From Narthecium ossifragum (lineage: Eukaryota > Streptophyta > Magnoliopsida > Dioscoreales > Nartheciaceae): 64,000 nucleotides of DNA. A program made the translations under genes and the position numbers. Within the stretch, counting starts at the first letter, position 1. Each line of letters starts with the position of its first letter. The notes beneath the pieces were generated by a model that saw only the letters and a program-made list of their open reading frames with translations, did no database searches and had not been told where the DNA came from. Below, piece after piece: positions 15,433-25,917 of this stretch. Where the stretch lies: NCBI GenBank assembly GCA_963920575.1, contig OY986968.1, positions 26,542,129 through 26,606,128 of the forward strand, given 5' to 3'.

Positions 15433-18182
15433 TGTGAGGACCCGTACCTCCAACCTGGTCCGACCGCGTTAGGTCGAGGGTCTGGGTTTGTGTTTTGGCT
15501 CGGTTGGCCTTGGGATGCGATCGGTTGATCGTATCGCTGTTTTTGACCCCAGTGGCATTTTCGTAAATATGCTCCCTGGCGGTCAGTTTCACACCCGCGT
15601 TGCACCCACGGCCTTGGATAGATGTATGTGGTTGTTTAGGATGGTTAGGTGAACCCGGGATCGGAAGATCCCAACTCGGGCGCGCTGGAGCTCGCTAACG
15701 GGCTCGTTAGCGGGCCGGTGGGCTTTAGGCCCGTTAGGGGCCTGGTCGGTGGGAGCAGTTGGAGCAGTTGGCTCCAACTCCCCTTTTCTTTCCCTCTTCC
15801 CCCTCTCTGTTTCTCTTTCTTTCGGCTGGTTCCTCCTTTCTCTTCTCCTCCGGCTGGGTTTCCTCTCCTCCCCTTCTTCCTTCTTCTCCGGCTGGCTGGA
15901 TCTTGGAGGGGCTGAGCAACGGATCGTCGTGGCGCGGCTAGCTGGACGCGTGGGGAAGCTTGGGTTGCGTTTAAGGTAGGTGTTTCTACCTCGATCCTTG
16001 GATCGGGTTCTACTAAGTTAGGATGTATGCTTGTGCTGTGTATACTTAGTAGAATGGTTGTGAATCTCTTTGCTTATGTAATGTAGATCCATTCTTGTAT
16101 TCCGGCTTTACAAATCCGGTATTATAACGTTAATTTCCGTATTGTCGAAGTTTCATCGGTTTTTGGTTTTCCGACCTAAAATGAGATTTAACCGTCAAAA
16201 ATTGGATTTCTTTGTATCATTAGATCCCTCACCTCAAGATACATTCGTTTGCAAAGTTTGATTGATTTCTAACATGTTTTGATTCTCCAAATCTTAGATT
16301 TAAGATTTCTGATATTTTGCATCTGGAGCTCGACAGTCGATCGGTGCATCGACCGTCAGGCTCGACGGTCGATCTGTGTATCGACCGTCATGCTTTAACA
16401 TGCTTTTCCTGGGCCTGACGGTCGACCGTCGGATCGACCGTCGGGCTCTGTCGAGATTTTAGCTTCTTAGGGTCGATGGATGGATCGACCGTCACCCTTG
16501 AGTTTTCCTTGTTTTGGCCTCACGGTCGATCGGTGGATCGACCGTGACATCGACCGTCGGGTTTTATCGTGGCTTTGAATACCGCGGTCGATCCTCGGAT
16601 CGACCGTCGCCTCGCTGGTTTTCCTTGTTTTGGCTTCACGGTCGATCGGTGGATCGACCGTGACATCGTCCGTGGTATCACGGTCGATCCCCGGATCGAC
16701 CGTGACATCGTCCGTGACTCTTTAAACCTGGTTTGCTGGTGTTTCTTGATTGGTTTTGATGGGGGATTATTATTTAAACATGCTGGGGAGCATGTAGGGG
16801 GATTTGATGAAGTTTTCAAAGGATTTCCATCGGGTTTGAGAATTGAATCGCGGGTTTGCCCTTTTGATGGATTTATGGATGGTTTTGCATTCAACACATG
16901 GCCGATGATATTTAAATGCTATTTTGGTTGCTTAACCATTAGCTAGCTATGAGTGCTAACTAATGAGGAATTGTGGAACCTTAGCCTCTTGCCGGCGATG
17001 CCGAGGGCTATTGTATAAATGTGGCTAGTTACCTGCGGGGTAACTGTGGAACCTTAGTCTGTCAGGTGCGAGAGTGCACTGAAGACTATTGTATATATGT
17101 GTTGCATGATTTGCTCAGATGTTGTTTGGTTAGCATAAATTATATGTTTTGAGGCCTTTGCTATGCTTACCCTTTTGCTAGCTGGAAGCTACGCCTAGCC
17201 CTTTATGATTAGTGACATATTGTTGCATGCTGCTATTCCTGTATCTCTGTGCTTGAGCATTTCATGCATCTGTTTGCATTAGAAGCATCAGGCTAGGTGG
17301 TAGACGGTGGTTTCGATCGTTGATCCGGGGTTCTCGGGTAGCCCGGGTCTAGCCCTAGGGCCGGGGCTGGGTAGTCAGGATTAGGGTGTGATTGTCGATC
17401 TGAATCTCTGATGATTGAGGATTGCGATAGTCGGCTTGAATCTTTGTTTGAGGTTTAGAGATCGTGTTGTCTTCCAAGGCCAAGTGCTAAGGATGCAACC
17501 GAGGAGTTCCCGACGTGGTCCCCAGGCAGTGGTATCCCTGCTGGGTAAGGGTTAGAGCCTGCATGTTACTGTTTCCGTGGTCCTCCTGGTAACATGTTCA
17601 TGAGAGAGGTTTCATGACAGGAACCCTTGGGACATCGGTGGGTTATGGGACCCGTGGCATCCTTTAGACTTAGGCTGGAGGACAACACTGTTGTTGTTTC
17701 CCTTCCTTTGTGAGTGACGTAGAGTAGAACCCTACTGAGCAAGTTTTGTTGCTCACTCCTACCTGGGCTGCATCGGCGATGCAGGTCGATGCAGTCCCTT
17801 CTCTTTCAGGTTGTTGCGGTGTTGGAGGCGGCACTCCCCTTGGTGGTGCGTGAGATCGAGGATATCATCAGTTTGTTCTATTCATTTGATGTACAGTTTT
17901 AAATGTATAAATTGTAATTTGAAGGAGATATATATTTGTATTTCAATTTGATGTAAATTGATCAGAGATTGCTGTACTAGATGACTTGAATCATTACTAT
18001 ATCTTTTTAAAGTTAGATTATATTATGATTTGATGATAGGATAGTTTAAATTAATTGTGAATATTGTAATCATGCACCAGGTTTAAAATTGATGTTTAAA
18101 AGGGGAGGCTTTCGCCGTTTGATTTAGAGTTTAGGACCCTCACGTCCCGGCCTGGATGGGTTTTCTGGGTCGGGGCGTGACA
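15433..18182 (+). mobile_element. LTR 2 (solo LTR, 2750 bp) with GTAGG target duplication
   Basis: Begins TGTGAGGACCCGTACC and ends GGGGCGTGACA, flanked on both sides by GTAGG (15428-15432 and 18183-18187), a perfect 5-bp duplication. No gag-pol sequence is present, so it is a solo LTR left by LTR-LTR recombination. It carries a pyrimidine-rich tract (15775-15895) and the palindromic hairpin array at 16330-16712. LTR 3 is its relative in inverted orientation. The 5' 200 bp recur at 55536-55733. Confidence 0.88.
16330..16712. repeat. Array of ACGGTCGAT...ATCGACCGT palindromes in LTR 2
   Basis: About eight to ten imperfect inverted repeats, each a (C/G)ACGGTCGAT arm, a short loop and an ATCGACCGT(C/G) arm, separated by 15-40 bp. 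Because both strands read alike, open frames appear on both strands (16520-16897 minus, 16569-16946 plus); they are not genes. The same array is in LTR 3. Confidence 0.9.
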
Positions 18183-19801
18183 GTAGGTCCTTCACCAACA
18201 GTTGATCTAGGTCTGTTGTGATAAGGCTTGGCAGGTTGATCAAAGCTTCATCCATAACCCACCGGTCATGAAGAACGCTAACCTTACTCCCCTGTCCCGG
18301 TGTCCACTGTAAGCCCAGGCGCAAGTCTTTAGTAGCACTGCATATCATCCTCCAATGGTGGGAAGCAGTACGATAATGGCATAGATCTGGAAGTACCCCT
18401 TCCCATTTGTATTTTGCCCGAGCAAGCTTGGTCCAGACCGAGTCTTGATCAAGGAGAGCGGCTGCCCTCTTCACTTTCAAAGCTCTTTGCCAGATGGTGT
18501 AGTCCTTCACACCCAATCCACCCCACTCCTTAGGTCTGCAAACTTCGCGCCAAGCAACGGCATTCAATCCAGACCTCCTCCCCTGCCAAATAAAGTATCT
18601 GCAAAGTCTTTCAAGGCATTTGACAACTGATACAGGGATCGTGGCTATGGTCATAGCATGCACTGGCAACCCTTGGAGCACTGATCTAAGAAGTGTAACC
18701 CTTCCGGCCTCCGACAGCTTCCTCCCCTGCCATGACTTGATCCGATTGGTCATCGCATCCACGAGGGGGGCGAAGTCCGCTGTACGCAGCTTCTTGGCAC
18801 TCAGTGGCGCTCCTAGATACTGCCACCCCTCCGTCTTCTCTCCAACGCCCAAAATGCCACAGATAGCAATACACCGATCTTTGTCCACCGTCTTCGAGAA
18901 ACGAATGCTACTTTTGCTCTTGTTCATCTCCAACCCGCTAAGCACATGGAACATAGTGAGCTTCTGCCTCAATCGCCGAGCTTCGAGACAAGTGGCACGG
19001 GAGACCAGCAGGCAATCATCGGCATAGAGTAGGTGTGAAATCGAGAATTCTGACCCTCGAAACTTTAAGCCTTCCAAACTATAGCCCGGGCTGTCCAATA
19101 TACGTGTGAACACCTCCTGAACGAGAAGGAATAGGTATGGTGAAAGTGGATCTCCTTGTCGGAGTCCCCGTCTAGGCTGAACTCTCCCGTGTACTTCACC
19201 GTTAACAATGAAAGAATACATTGCTCCTTGAACACATGCCATCACCCATTGTATCCAAATCGGTGGGAATTCCATTCTGCGCATAACTTCCTCCAAAAAT
19301 GTCCATCTGACTCTGTCGTAGGCCGACATGAGGTCGACTTTCAAGGCCATAAGACTGCGTGTCTTTGGGGGCAATGGCTACTGAATGCATTATTTCCTGA
19401 GCAGCATCTATACTATCGAAAATACTCCTCCCTTCCACGAAGGCTGATTGCTGAGGGCTCACCAGTTCACCTAAGGGATCTTTGAGACGGCGTACAAGGA
19501 TGGTAGTGATTACCTTGTAACCCACGTTGCATAGGCTGATGGGCCTGAAGTCCTTCACCCGCCGTGGGAGGTTGCATTTCGGAATGAGGGAGATGAACGT
19601 TTCATGCCAAGCCGGTGGGAGTCTCGCCTGTAGGAAAAAATTCTTCACTAACTTAACAAAATCAGTGCCCACAACCTCCCAGAACCAGATGTAAAACTCC
19701 GCTGGCATTCCGTCGGGGCCGGGGCATTTGTTCCGGCCAAGAGAAAACACAGCATCCTTAATTTCTTCCTCAGTAACCTCCCCAGTCAAGCTCTCAATCT
19801 A
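18183..19801 (-). pseudogene. LINE B ORF2 reverse transcriptase region
   Basis: RT domain with CPGPDGMPAEFY near 19715, RPISLCNVGYK near 19530, FVEGRSIFDS near 19430, GLRQGDPLSPYLF near 19150 and an intact LLYADDCLLVS catalytic box near 19015-19040. A TAG stop at 19799-19801 separates it from the endonuclease part in the same frame. A one-base indel at a C-run near 19367-19375 shifts frame. The C-terminal connection ends at 18183, where LTR 2 was inserted; the last codons of the open frame (18124-18182) are LTR sequence. Confidence 0.85.
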
Positions 19802-21091
19802 GTGTGGTTCAACCTTGGGCAGCTCGGGGATGCATTCCACCAAAGTCTGCCCCCCATCATCCCACATCTTCCTATAGTGATTCTGCAATACACGCCCCAT
19901 ACCGACCTGGTCCGTGACTACTTCCCCATCCTCTGTGGTAAGCTGGCAAATTTTTGACTTGTGAGAGCGGCCAGACACTAGCTGATGGAAGTAACTAGAG
20001 TTGCGATCGCCAGCCTTGACCCATTCATGGCGAACCCTTTGGCACACCCTCTGTTCCTGCCGTGTAATGAGGCTATCCCACTGCTTCTCCAGCTCTCCAA
20101 GGAGGACCGCATCCGCTTCAGGTAGCTCTCCACGATCCTCCATTGAGTATAGGGTCTCCATGAATCCTTCAATCCGCTTCCCAGCTTTGAACATGTCCGA
20201 GGACCTATGACGTCGGTCCCAACCTTTGACAACTCTTTTTATGGCCTTGACCCTTGTTGTAAAGCAAAATTGGTCTGACCCCGAGCAATTGAAGCTCCAA
20301 GCGCGCACCAAGGCCTCCCTGAACTCCTGGGTTTTCATCCAACTCTGCTCCAATCTGAAGGTGGAGGGGACTTTCTTTTGCATAGCCTTATGCAGCACCA
20401 CAAGCAGGGGAGAGTGGTCCGACCCCACCCTGGGTAGGTGCTTGACAAAGGCCTCAGGACACACCGCCTTCCACTTCGAATTGCCAAGAGCCCTGTCCAG
20501 TCTTTCTAAAATCCTCGCTCCACCAGCCTGCTGATTGGTCCAGGTGAACTTGCTACCTATGAAGTCCAGCTCCGTTAAGTTGTTTGCACTGATGAAGTTT
20601 AAGAATTCTCGCTCTGCCCTCCCAAACGTGAAAGGCACCCCACCACGCTTCTCCTCTGCAGTTAGGATAACGTTGAAATCTCCTATCATGAGGTGCGGGA
20701 GATTTACCAGCTCAGCTTGTGATAAGGCCTCCCACAGCTCCTTGCGGTCCAGGTCCCTTGTAGCTCCATAGACAACAGAAACCACAACTTGCCCAACCAG
20801 CGGAGAGGTAAAGATGCCATGGATAACCTGAGAAGACCAGTGAGTAAATGAAGCCCGACCAGCTGCTCGATTCCAGAACGCAACGTTCCCTCCGTGTCTA
20901 CCAACAGCAGGAAGCAGATAGCATCCCCACTGCTGGCCAAGTTTTTCCTGCATCCACAACTCCTTATCTGCACCAACTAAAACATCAGCCAACAAAACAA
21001 GGGAGAGGGCGTGTTCACCAGTGAGCCGATAGAAGGTGCGTACCACCCGCCCTAGGCCTGCACCTCGGCTATTCCAGTAAATTATAGTCAT
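19799..21091 (-). pseudogene. LINE B ORF2 N-terminus: APE-type endonuclease
   Basis: Starts MTIIYWNSRGAG, matching the YWN.RG opening of plant L1 ORF2. Endonuclease motifs are visible: HLMIGDFNVI near 20650-20690, SKFTWTNQQ near 20535, RILERLDRALGN near 20490, and GSDHSPLL (catalytic His) near 20415. The pre-RT motif AGDRNSSYFHQ lies near 19985-20020. The open frame of 430 residues is intact up to the TAG at 19799. The start codon overlaps the ORF1 stop as ATGA. Confidence 0.87.
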
Positions 21092-21541
21092 GGAGTCACC
21101 GTGGAATCAGCCAGGTGCTCGCCTGGGGGTGTGTCAATGCAGAGTCTCTTCCGTTGGCCATCATACTCCGTTTCCTTCGCCCTCCTTGGTCCGGCTACCA
21201 CCAACGCCATATCAATGGCCTCCATTGTCACCTCTTCACCCTGTGAGTGATAGCTTTGCGACGGGATGTCTTCCTCCATGGAGGAGACATGGATCGGTGT
21301 TTCAGCTCCCATGGTGGCAACGAGTTTTTTAAATCCTTCTTCATGGAGCCGGTCTAATTCTCCCTCATTTATCAGTCCTGCGGTAGTCTCCTTAGCTGGC
21401 CTAGGCTGGCCGTCCATCGGGCCCTGAATCACCAATCTAGGCCCAGTGTCCCCTAGAGCTGTGTATCTGTTCGGGCCCAGCACAGTTTTTGGCCCAACAA
21501 AGGTAGGCCCAGACCGTCCTCTAGAATATTCCATCTCTTTC
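21088..21541 (-). CDS. LINE B ORF1, C-terminal remnant
   Basis: Open frame upstream of ORF2 on the same strand, ending TGA at 21088-21090, overlapping the ORF2 ATG (21089-21091). Plant L1 elements have a gag-like ORF1 just before ORF2, so position and overlap identify it. The visible residues are Glu/Gly/Pro-rich with no recognisable CCHC knuckle, as expected if only the C-terminus remains. It is truncated at the LINE's 5' end near 21541. Confidence 0.6.
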
Positions 21542-21552
21542 ATATCATATGA

Positions 21553-21899
21553 GGTGAGCTATTACAAATCTGAAACATAGTATAAGTTCTGCCAATATAT
21601 TACTCTGGCAAGATCCTTTTAAGTCGGATATTACCTTCCTAATTTTCAAACGAACAGTTCTAATAACTACTCCCTCTAATATGAAATATTATTTTTCTAA
21701 ATTTTCGAACGAACAATTTTAATACGTGGCTAACTGAATACTCTAATAATCATTCCCTCTAAAGTTTTAAACGGGCGATTTGAATAACTATTGTCCTTCT
21801 AAATATATGCCTAACTGAACCCTCTAATTTAATTTTCAAACCAAATTAAATATTAACTTGATTGCCCACTTATGACAAAACAAAGGGCAACCCACCTCA
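21553..21899. other. AT-rich degenerate repeat in the F-box copy 1 upstream region
   Basis: First about 35 bp (ATTACAAATCTGAAACATA...) continue the F-box promoter. The rest holds about three degenerate units of roughly 60 bp with (T)TTTC.AACGAACA.TT.TAATA...CCCTCTAA. No gene seen. Confidence 0.45.
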
Positions 21900-22283
21900 T
21901 CAACCTTATAAGGAGCAAAAACGGTTACAACCGTTTATCTCCTATTAGTTTATTTACATGTATATTTCCCTAAGTTAACTTTGTATATTTTTATCATCTT
22001 CCCTATGTTAGTTTTAAATATACATCCTTATAATCATAAGCCAGGAGATTAGTTTTAAATATACATACTTATCTACCTTATAAGATCCAATGGTAGTTAC
22101 TTTTATGACTCATCATCTGAGTCATAAACTTATACACGCATGGCATACACGTGGCATACACGTGGTATAAAATTATAATTAAATAAACAAAAAAAAGGAT
22201 AGTGGCTGATGTGGCGTAAGTTATAATAGAGATAGTGGGGGCAGGCAGTTAGCCGTGTCAGGTGGCACGGGCCCACCACCTAG
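21900..22283 (+). mobile_element. Non-autonomous Helitron 1 (384 bp)
   Basis: Begins TCAACCTTATAAGG after an A and ends CCCACCACCTAG before a T, the A|TC...CTAG|T signature of Helitrons. Just before the 3' end sits a hairpin (AGCCGTG..AGGTGGCACGGG). There are no terminal inverted repeats and no target duplication. An inverted copy with the same two termini and the same A/T flanks lies at 29306-29656. No coding capacity; inserted upstream of F-box copy 1. Confidence 0.85.
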
Positions 22284-23466
22284 TGTTATATAGGAGATAG
22301 AGTACAAAGTATGTTGCATCAAAGCAATAAGGGTTGGGTTCTGAAGGTGTGTATGTTTAATTGTGTCTGCGCATGTTTTTAATTTGTTTTTGATCCATGT
22401 TTTCCTTTTGGTTGCGGTTCCTCATATGATGGAGAGCAACAACTACGCCCATGGTGATGGCCTCAAGCTTCCGGACGACATAATCACCTCAATCTTTCTC
22501 AGACTCTCCATGACCTCTCCCTACGTCGTCCGACAGGCGTGTAAGTCATGGCGACGTCTCATCTCTGCTCCTCCTTTGGTCGATGCTATCACACCCAGCA
22601 TTCCCCTTATTTGCCTTCTTCTTTTACAATCTTTACGACTTTTACCCACCTCTCTGTCCTCCTCCTCCCCCGATCATGCAATCATGTTGTCGAATATTGA
22701 AAACATTGGGAAGTGGTAATTTCTTAACAGTAACAATGCCAATCTATTATATAATATTGGAGGTATCGTAGTCGGGACTACTGCATCTTCAACCCTACGA
22801 CTAAACAAACCATTGTCATACCTCCTATCCCAGACTTCCCTGACATGAAAGATGTTGGTTTCATCTACAATGCTGATTCGACTCACTACAAGCTTGTTCA
22901 ATTAGTGAAAGATAAGAAAAACATGGAAGATATCCCGTAGACTCTTCCGAGACAAAACAATTGATATGCACGAGGATACCACCAGCTGGTACAAATTACT
23001 ACCGCATGTAGTACCCAAGGATGACAAAATACATGTGGTGTTGCCCGCCGGTGGCTGTCAGTGACATTGTCTATTGTCTATGTGACGACTTTCATGTTCA
23101 TGCATATGACTCGAGTTCAATGCAACACCTCTTTGTCAAGCCGTCTATGCTCGAGCACGAACCTTCGTGTTCGGGCAATTGTTTGCTTGTGACCAACACA
23201 TACTTGATGGCCACTGAGGGGCAACTTCATTACACTCTCTTTGTCACACCCCGACCCAGAAACCCATCCAGGACGGGGCGTGAGGGTCCTAACACTATTC
23301 ATCATCAACCGGCGCAGTACAAGCGGAAAGAATAAACAATTTAAACAAAAGTATCCCAGAGGCTAAGCAGATTTAATCATAATAAAACATCAAGTCTTAC
23401 AATATCTGAGTTCCAAATTACAGACTTATACCAAATCCCAAACTATCTCCAAAATGGTTACAACAT

Positions 23467-23467
<1 letters not shown>

Positions 23468-23530
<63 letters not shown>
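23468..23530. repeat. (AT)n microsatellite inside LTR 3
   Basis: About 31 perfect TA units. The IYIYIY open frames here on both strands are artefacts of this repeat. Confidence 0.95.
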
Positions 23531-23532
<2 letters not shown>

Positions 23533-24554
23533 AAAAGTACAACAGTTACTTCCTCCAACAAAACCTCAGACGCCTCTGGATGTACCTGCGCCGCCAAAAG
23601 CCGAACCAGACGGCTCCACCGAAGAAGGACCGCCGCCTGCACCTGCAAACGCAGCCCGGGTAGGATTGAGCAAAAAGCCCAGTAGGGTTCTACTCTACGG
23701 CACACTGAAAGGAGGAAAACACCAACAGTGTTGTCTCCCAGCCCAAGTCTAACGGATGCCACGGGTCCCATAACCCACCGATGTCCCAAGGGCTCCTGTC
23801 ATGAACCTCTCTCTTGGTCACTCTACCAAGATCACCCTAAGCACTGACAGGGGAGCGGTACCATGCAAGATCACCCTTACCCAGCAGGGATACCACTGCC
23901 TGGGGACCACGTCGGGAGCACATCGGTTGCGTCCTTAGCACTTGGCCTTGGAAGACAACACGACCTCTAAACCTCGAACACTGATCAGAGTCAACTAGCG
24001 TGAATCCTCAAAAGACGAGAGACTTGATCAACAATCACACCCTACTCCTGGCTACCCATCCACGGTCCTAAGGCTAGATCCGAGCTACCCGAGAGCCTCG
24101 GATCGGCGACCTAAAACATCGCCCGCCTAACCTCAAATGCTTCTAATGCATACAATGCATGAGCTTAAACAAGCATCTAACCCTAGATGTCTCTATATGT
24201 CACATCAACAATTATAAGTTCAACAGATATACAATAGCCCTCGGCACTCGCCGGCAAGAGGCTAAGGTTCCACAATCCCTCATTAGCTAGCACTCATAAC
24301 TAGCCAATGGTTAAGCAAACAACTAAGCATTTAACCGCTACCAAATATGTATTTTCTATCAGGACTTGAATTAAATGCAAGCACAACCATAAGTTTGCTA
24401 AGGAGGGAGGAAACTCGGATCAAACATCAAACCCGATGAAAGTCCTTTGAAAACATCACGAGATCCACCTACAAGCCTCCCTACATGTTTAAGGTTCAAT
24501 CAAGATTGAAGGCCATTTAAGAAAAACCAGAAAACACTGTTCAAAGGGCCACGG

Positions 24555-24925
24555 ACGATGCCACGGTCGATCCGTGCATCGACCGTGGGGCCACGGACGA
24601 TGCCACGGTCGATCCGTGGATCGACCGTGAGGCCCACACGAAGAAAATCAAGGGCGACGGTCGATCCAACCATCGACCCTGAACAGCCCAAAACCAACCA
24701 GAGCCTGACGGTCGATCCGACGGTCGACCGTCAGGTAAATGGCGAAAAGGCTAAGGTCCCACGGTCGATCGATCCATCGACCCTGGGAACCCAGAATCTC
24801 AACAGAGCCCGACGGTCGATGCGACGGTCGACCGTCAGGCCCAAAGCAAACATACTAAAGCTGGACGGTCGATACATCGATCGACCGTCGAGCCTGACGG
24901 TCGATGCACCGATCGACCGTCGAGC
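24555..24925. repeat. Palindrome array in LTR 3
   Basis: Same unit as in LTR 2: CACGGTCGAT(N)ATCGACCGTG and GACGGTCGAT(N)GACCGTC variants, about seven copies with short loops. The plus-strand open frame at 24558-24959 is built from it and is not a gene. Confidence 0.9.
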
Positions 24926-25917
24926 TCAAAACGCAGTATTCCGGAAATCCATTTTCTAAGATTTGGAGGATCAAAACATGTTAGAATACAATCAAACTTT
25001 GCAAGCAAGTGTATTTTGAAGTGAGGGATCTAATGATGCAAAGAAATCCATATTTGGACGGTTAAATCCCATTTTAGGTCGGAAAACCAAAACCGACGAA
25101 ACTTCGACAATACGGAAAACGAACCGTTACAATACCAGAATTTGCAAAGCAAGAGTACAAGGAATGACCTACATTGCACACCAGGAACTACAAGCATTCT
25201 AACATGGCATTCACAGCGCAACCATAAACATCCTAGCCTAGTAGAACCCGATCCAAGGATCGAGGTAGAAACACCTACCTCAACAGCAAAGAAGCTCTCC
25301 ACGCGTCCAGCCAACCTTGCCACGAAGATCCTCTACTCAAGCTCAGTCCTCCAAGCTTTAGCCCAGCCGGAGGAGAAGGGGAGAAGGGAGAGGAAGAGGA
25401 GCCGTCGGTGGAGAAGAGAAGGAAGAACCAGCCAAGGAAGAGAAGAAGGGAAGGAGAGAAGAGAGGAGAGAAGAGAGGGGAGCGGGTAGGGGGTTGGAGC
25501 CAACTGCTCCAACCACCCTCCACTCACCAGGCCCTCTAATGGGCCGGATCCTCTAACGGGTCGAAAGCCCGTTCACGAGCCCGATAGCGAGCTCTTGCGC
25601 GCCTGAGCTGGGATCTTCCGATCCCGGACCCACCTAACCATTCTAAACAATCACATACATCAAACCAAGGCCGTGGGTGCAACGCGGGTGTGAAACCGAC
25701 CACCAGGGGGCATATTTACCAAAATGCCCCTGGGGTCCAAACCGCCACACGATCGCCCGATCGTGCCCGACGCGGAACCAAATCGACAGGGAACCGGCTC
25801 TCGACCCACGCTGGTCGAGTCAGGTCTGAGGGACGGGCCCTCACACTCTTCCATCAAAGGAACTTCTACATATGGATTATACGGGAGAATCACATGACAT
25901 GGTTGTTGGAACACTGT

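Larger units (their letters stand above)
11851..21541 (-). mobile_element. LINE B: L1-type retrotransposon, interrupted by two LTRs
   Basis: Minus-strand LINE with its poly(A) tail at 11851-11859 (T-run on the plus strand). It runs 11851-13024 and 18183-21541, with 13025-18182 being inserted LTR sequence. Joining the two halves across the insertion restores the ORF2 frame (...VKDL then SHDGWDGERL...). The flanks ATATCATGA (11842-11850) and ATATCATATGA (21542-21552) look like the target-site duplication. It contains the C-terminal part of ORF1, then the ORF2 endonuclease, RT, zinc-finger and RNase H domains. It is 5'-truncated within ORF1 and has one stop and two frameshifts in ORF2. It inserted into the upstream region of F-box copy 1. 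Confidence 0.88.
23242..25845 (-). mobile_element. LTR 3 (solo LTR, 2604 bp) with CTCTT target duplication
   Basis: On the plus strand it runs TGTCACACCCCGACCC...GGGCCCTCACA, that is, the LTR 2 family in reverse. Flanks are CTCTT (23237-23241) and CTCTT (25846-25850). It shares the palindrome array (24555-24925), a purine-rich tract (25370-25490) and the AGTAGGGTTCTACTC/CAGTGTTGTC block with LTR 2. No internal region. It sits within the coding part of F-box copy 1. Confidence 0.9.
22426..25917 (+). pseudogene. F-box gene copy 1, disrupted
   Basis: A paralogue of the F-box genes at 37405 and 57897. Starts with ATGATGGAGAGCAAC and keeps the F-box stretch LKLPDDIITSIFLRL, then decays. A deletion removes the ARCYRGQQPP region near 22580, a stop follows IGKW near 22720, and more frameshifts occur before 23240. 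Solo LTR 3 (23242-25845) splits it. The 3' scrap at 25846-25917 still encodes KFY.W..R...TWLLEHCI-like sequence and then joins mini-RNase III exon 1 sequence without the rest of the F-box C-terminus. Not translatable as an F-box protein. Confidence 0.88.

Noticed and set aside
16330..16712. CRISPR-like regular repeats
   Set aside because: The host is a plant nuclear genome, spacing is irregular, spacers are not unique sequences of constant length, and no cas gene is present.
16520..16946. 125-codon open frames on both strands
   Set aside because: Mirror-image products of the palindrome array in LTR 2 (DRWIDRDIVRG-type repeats); not a protein family.
23454..23789. IYIYIY open frames
   Set aside because: Artefact of the (AT)n microsatellite.
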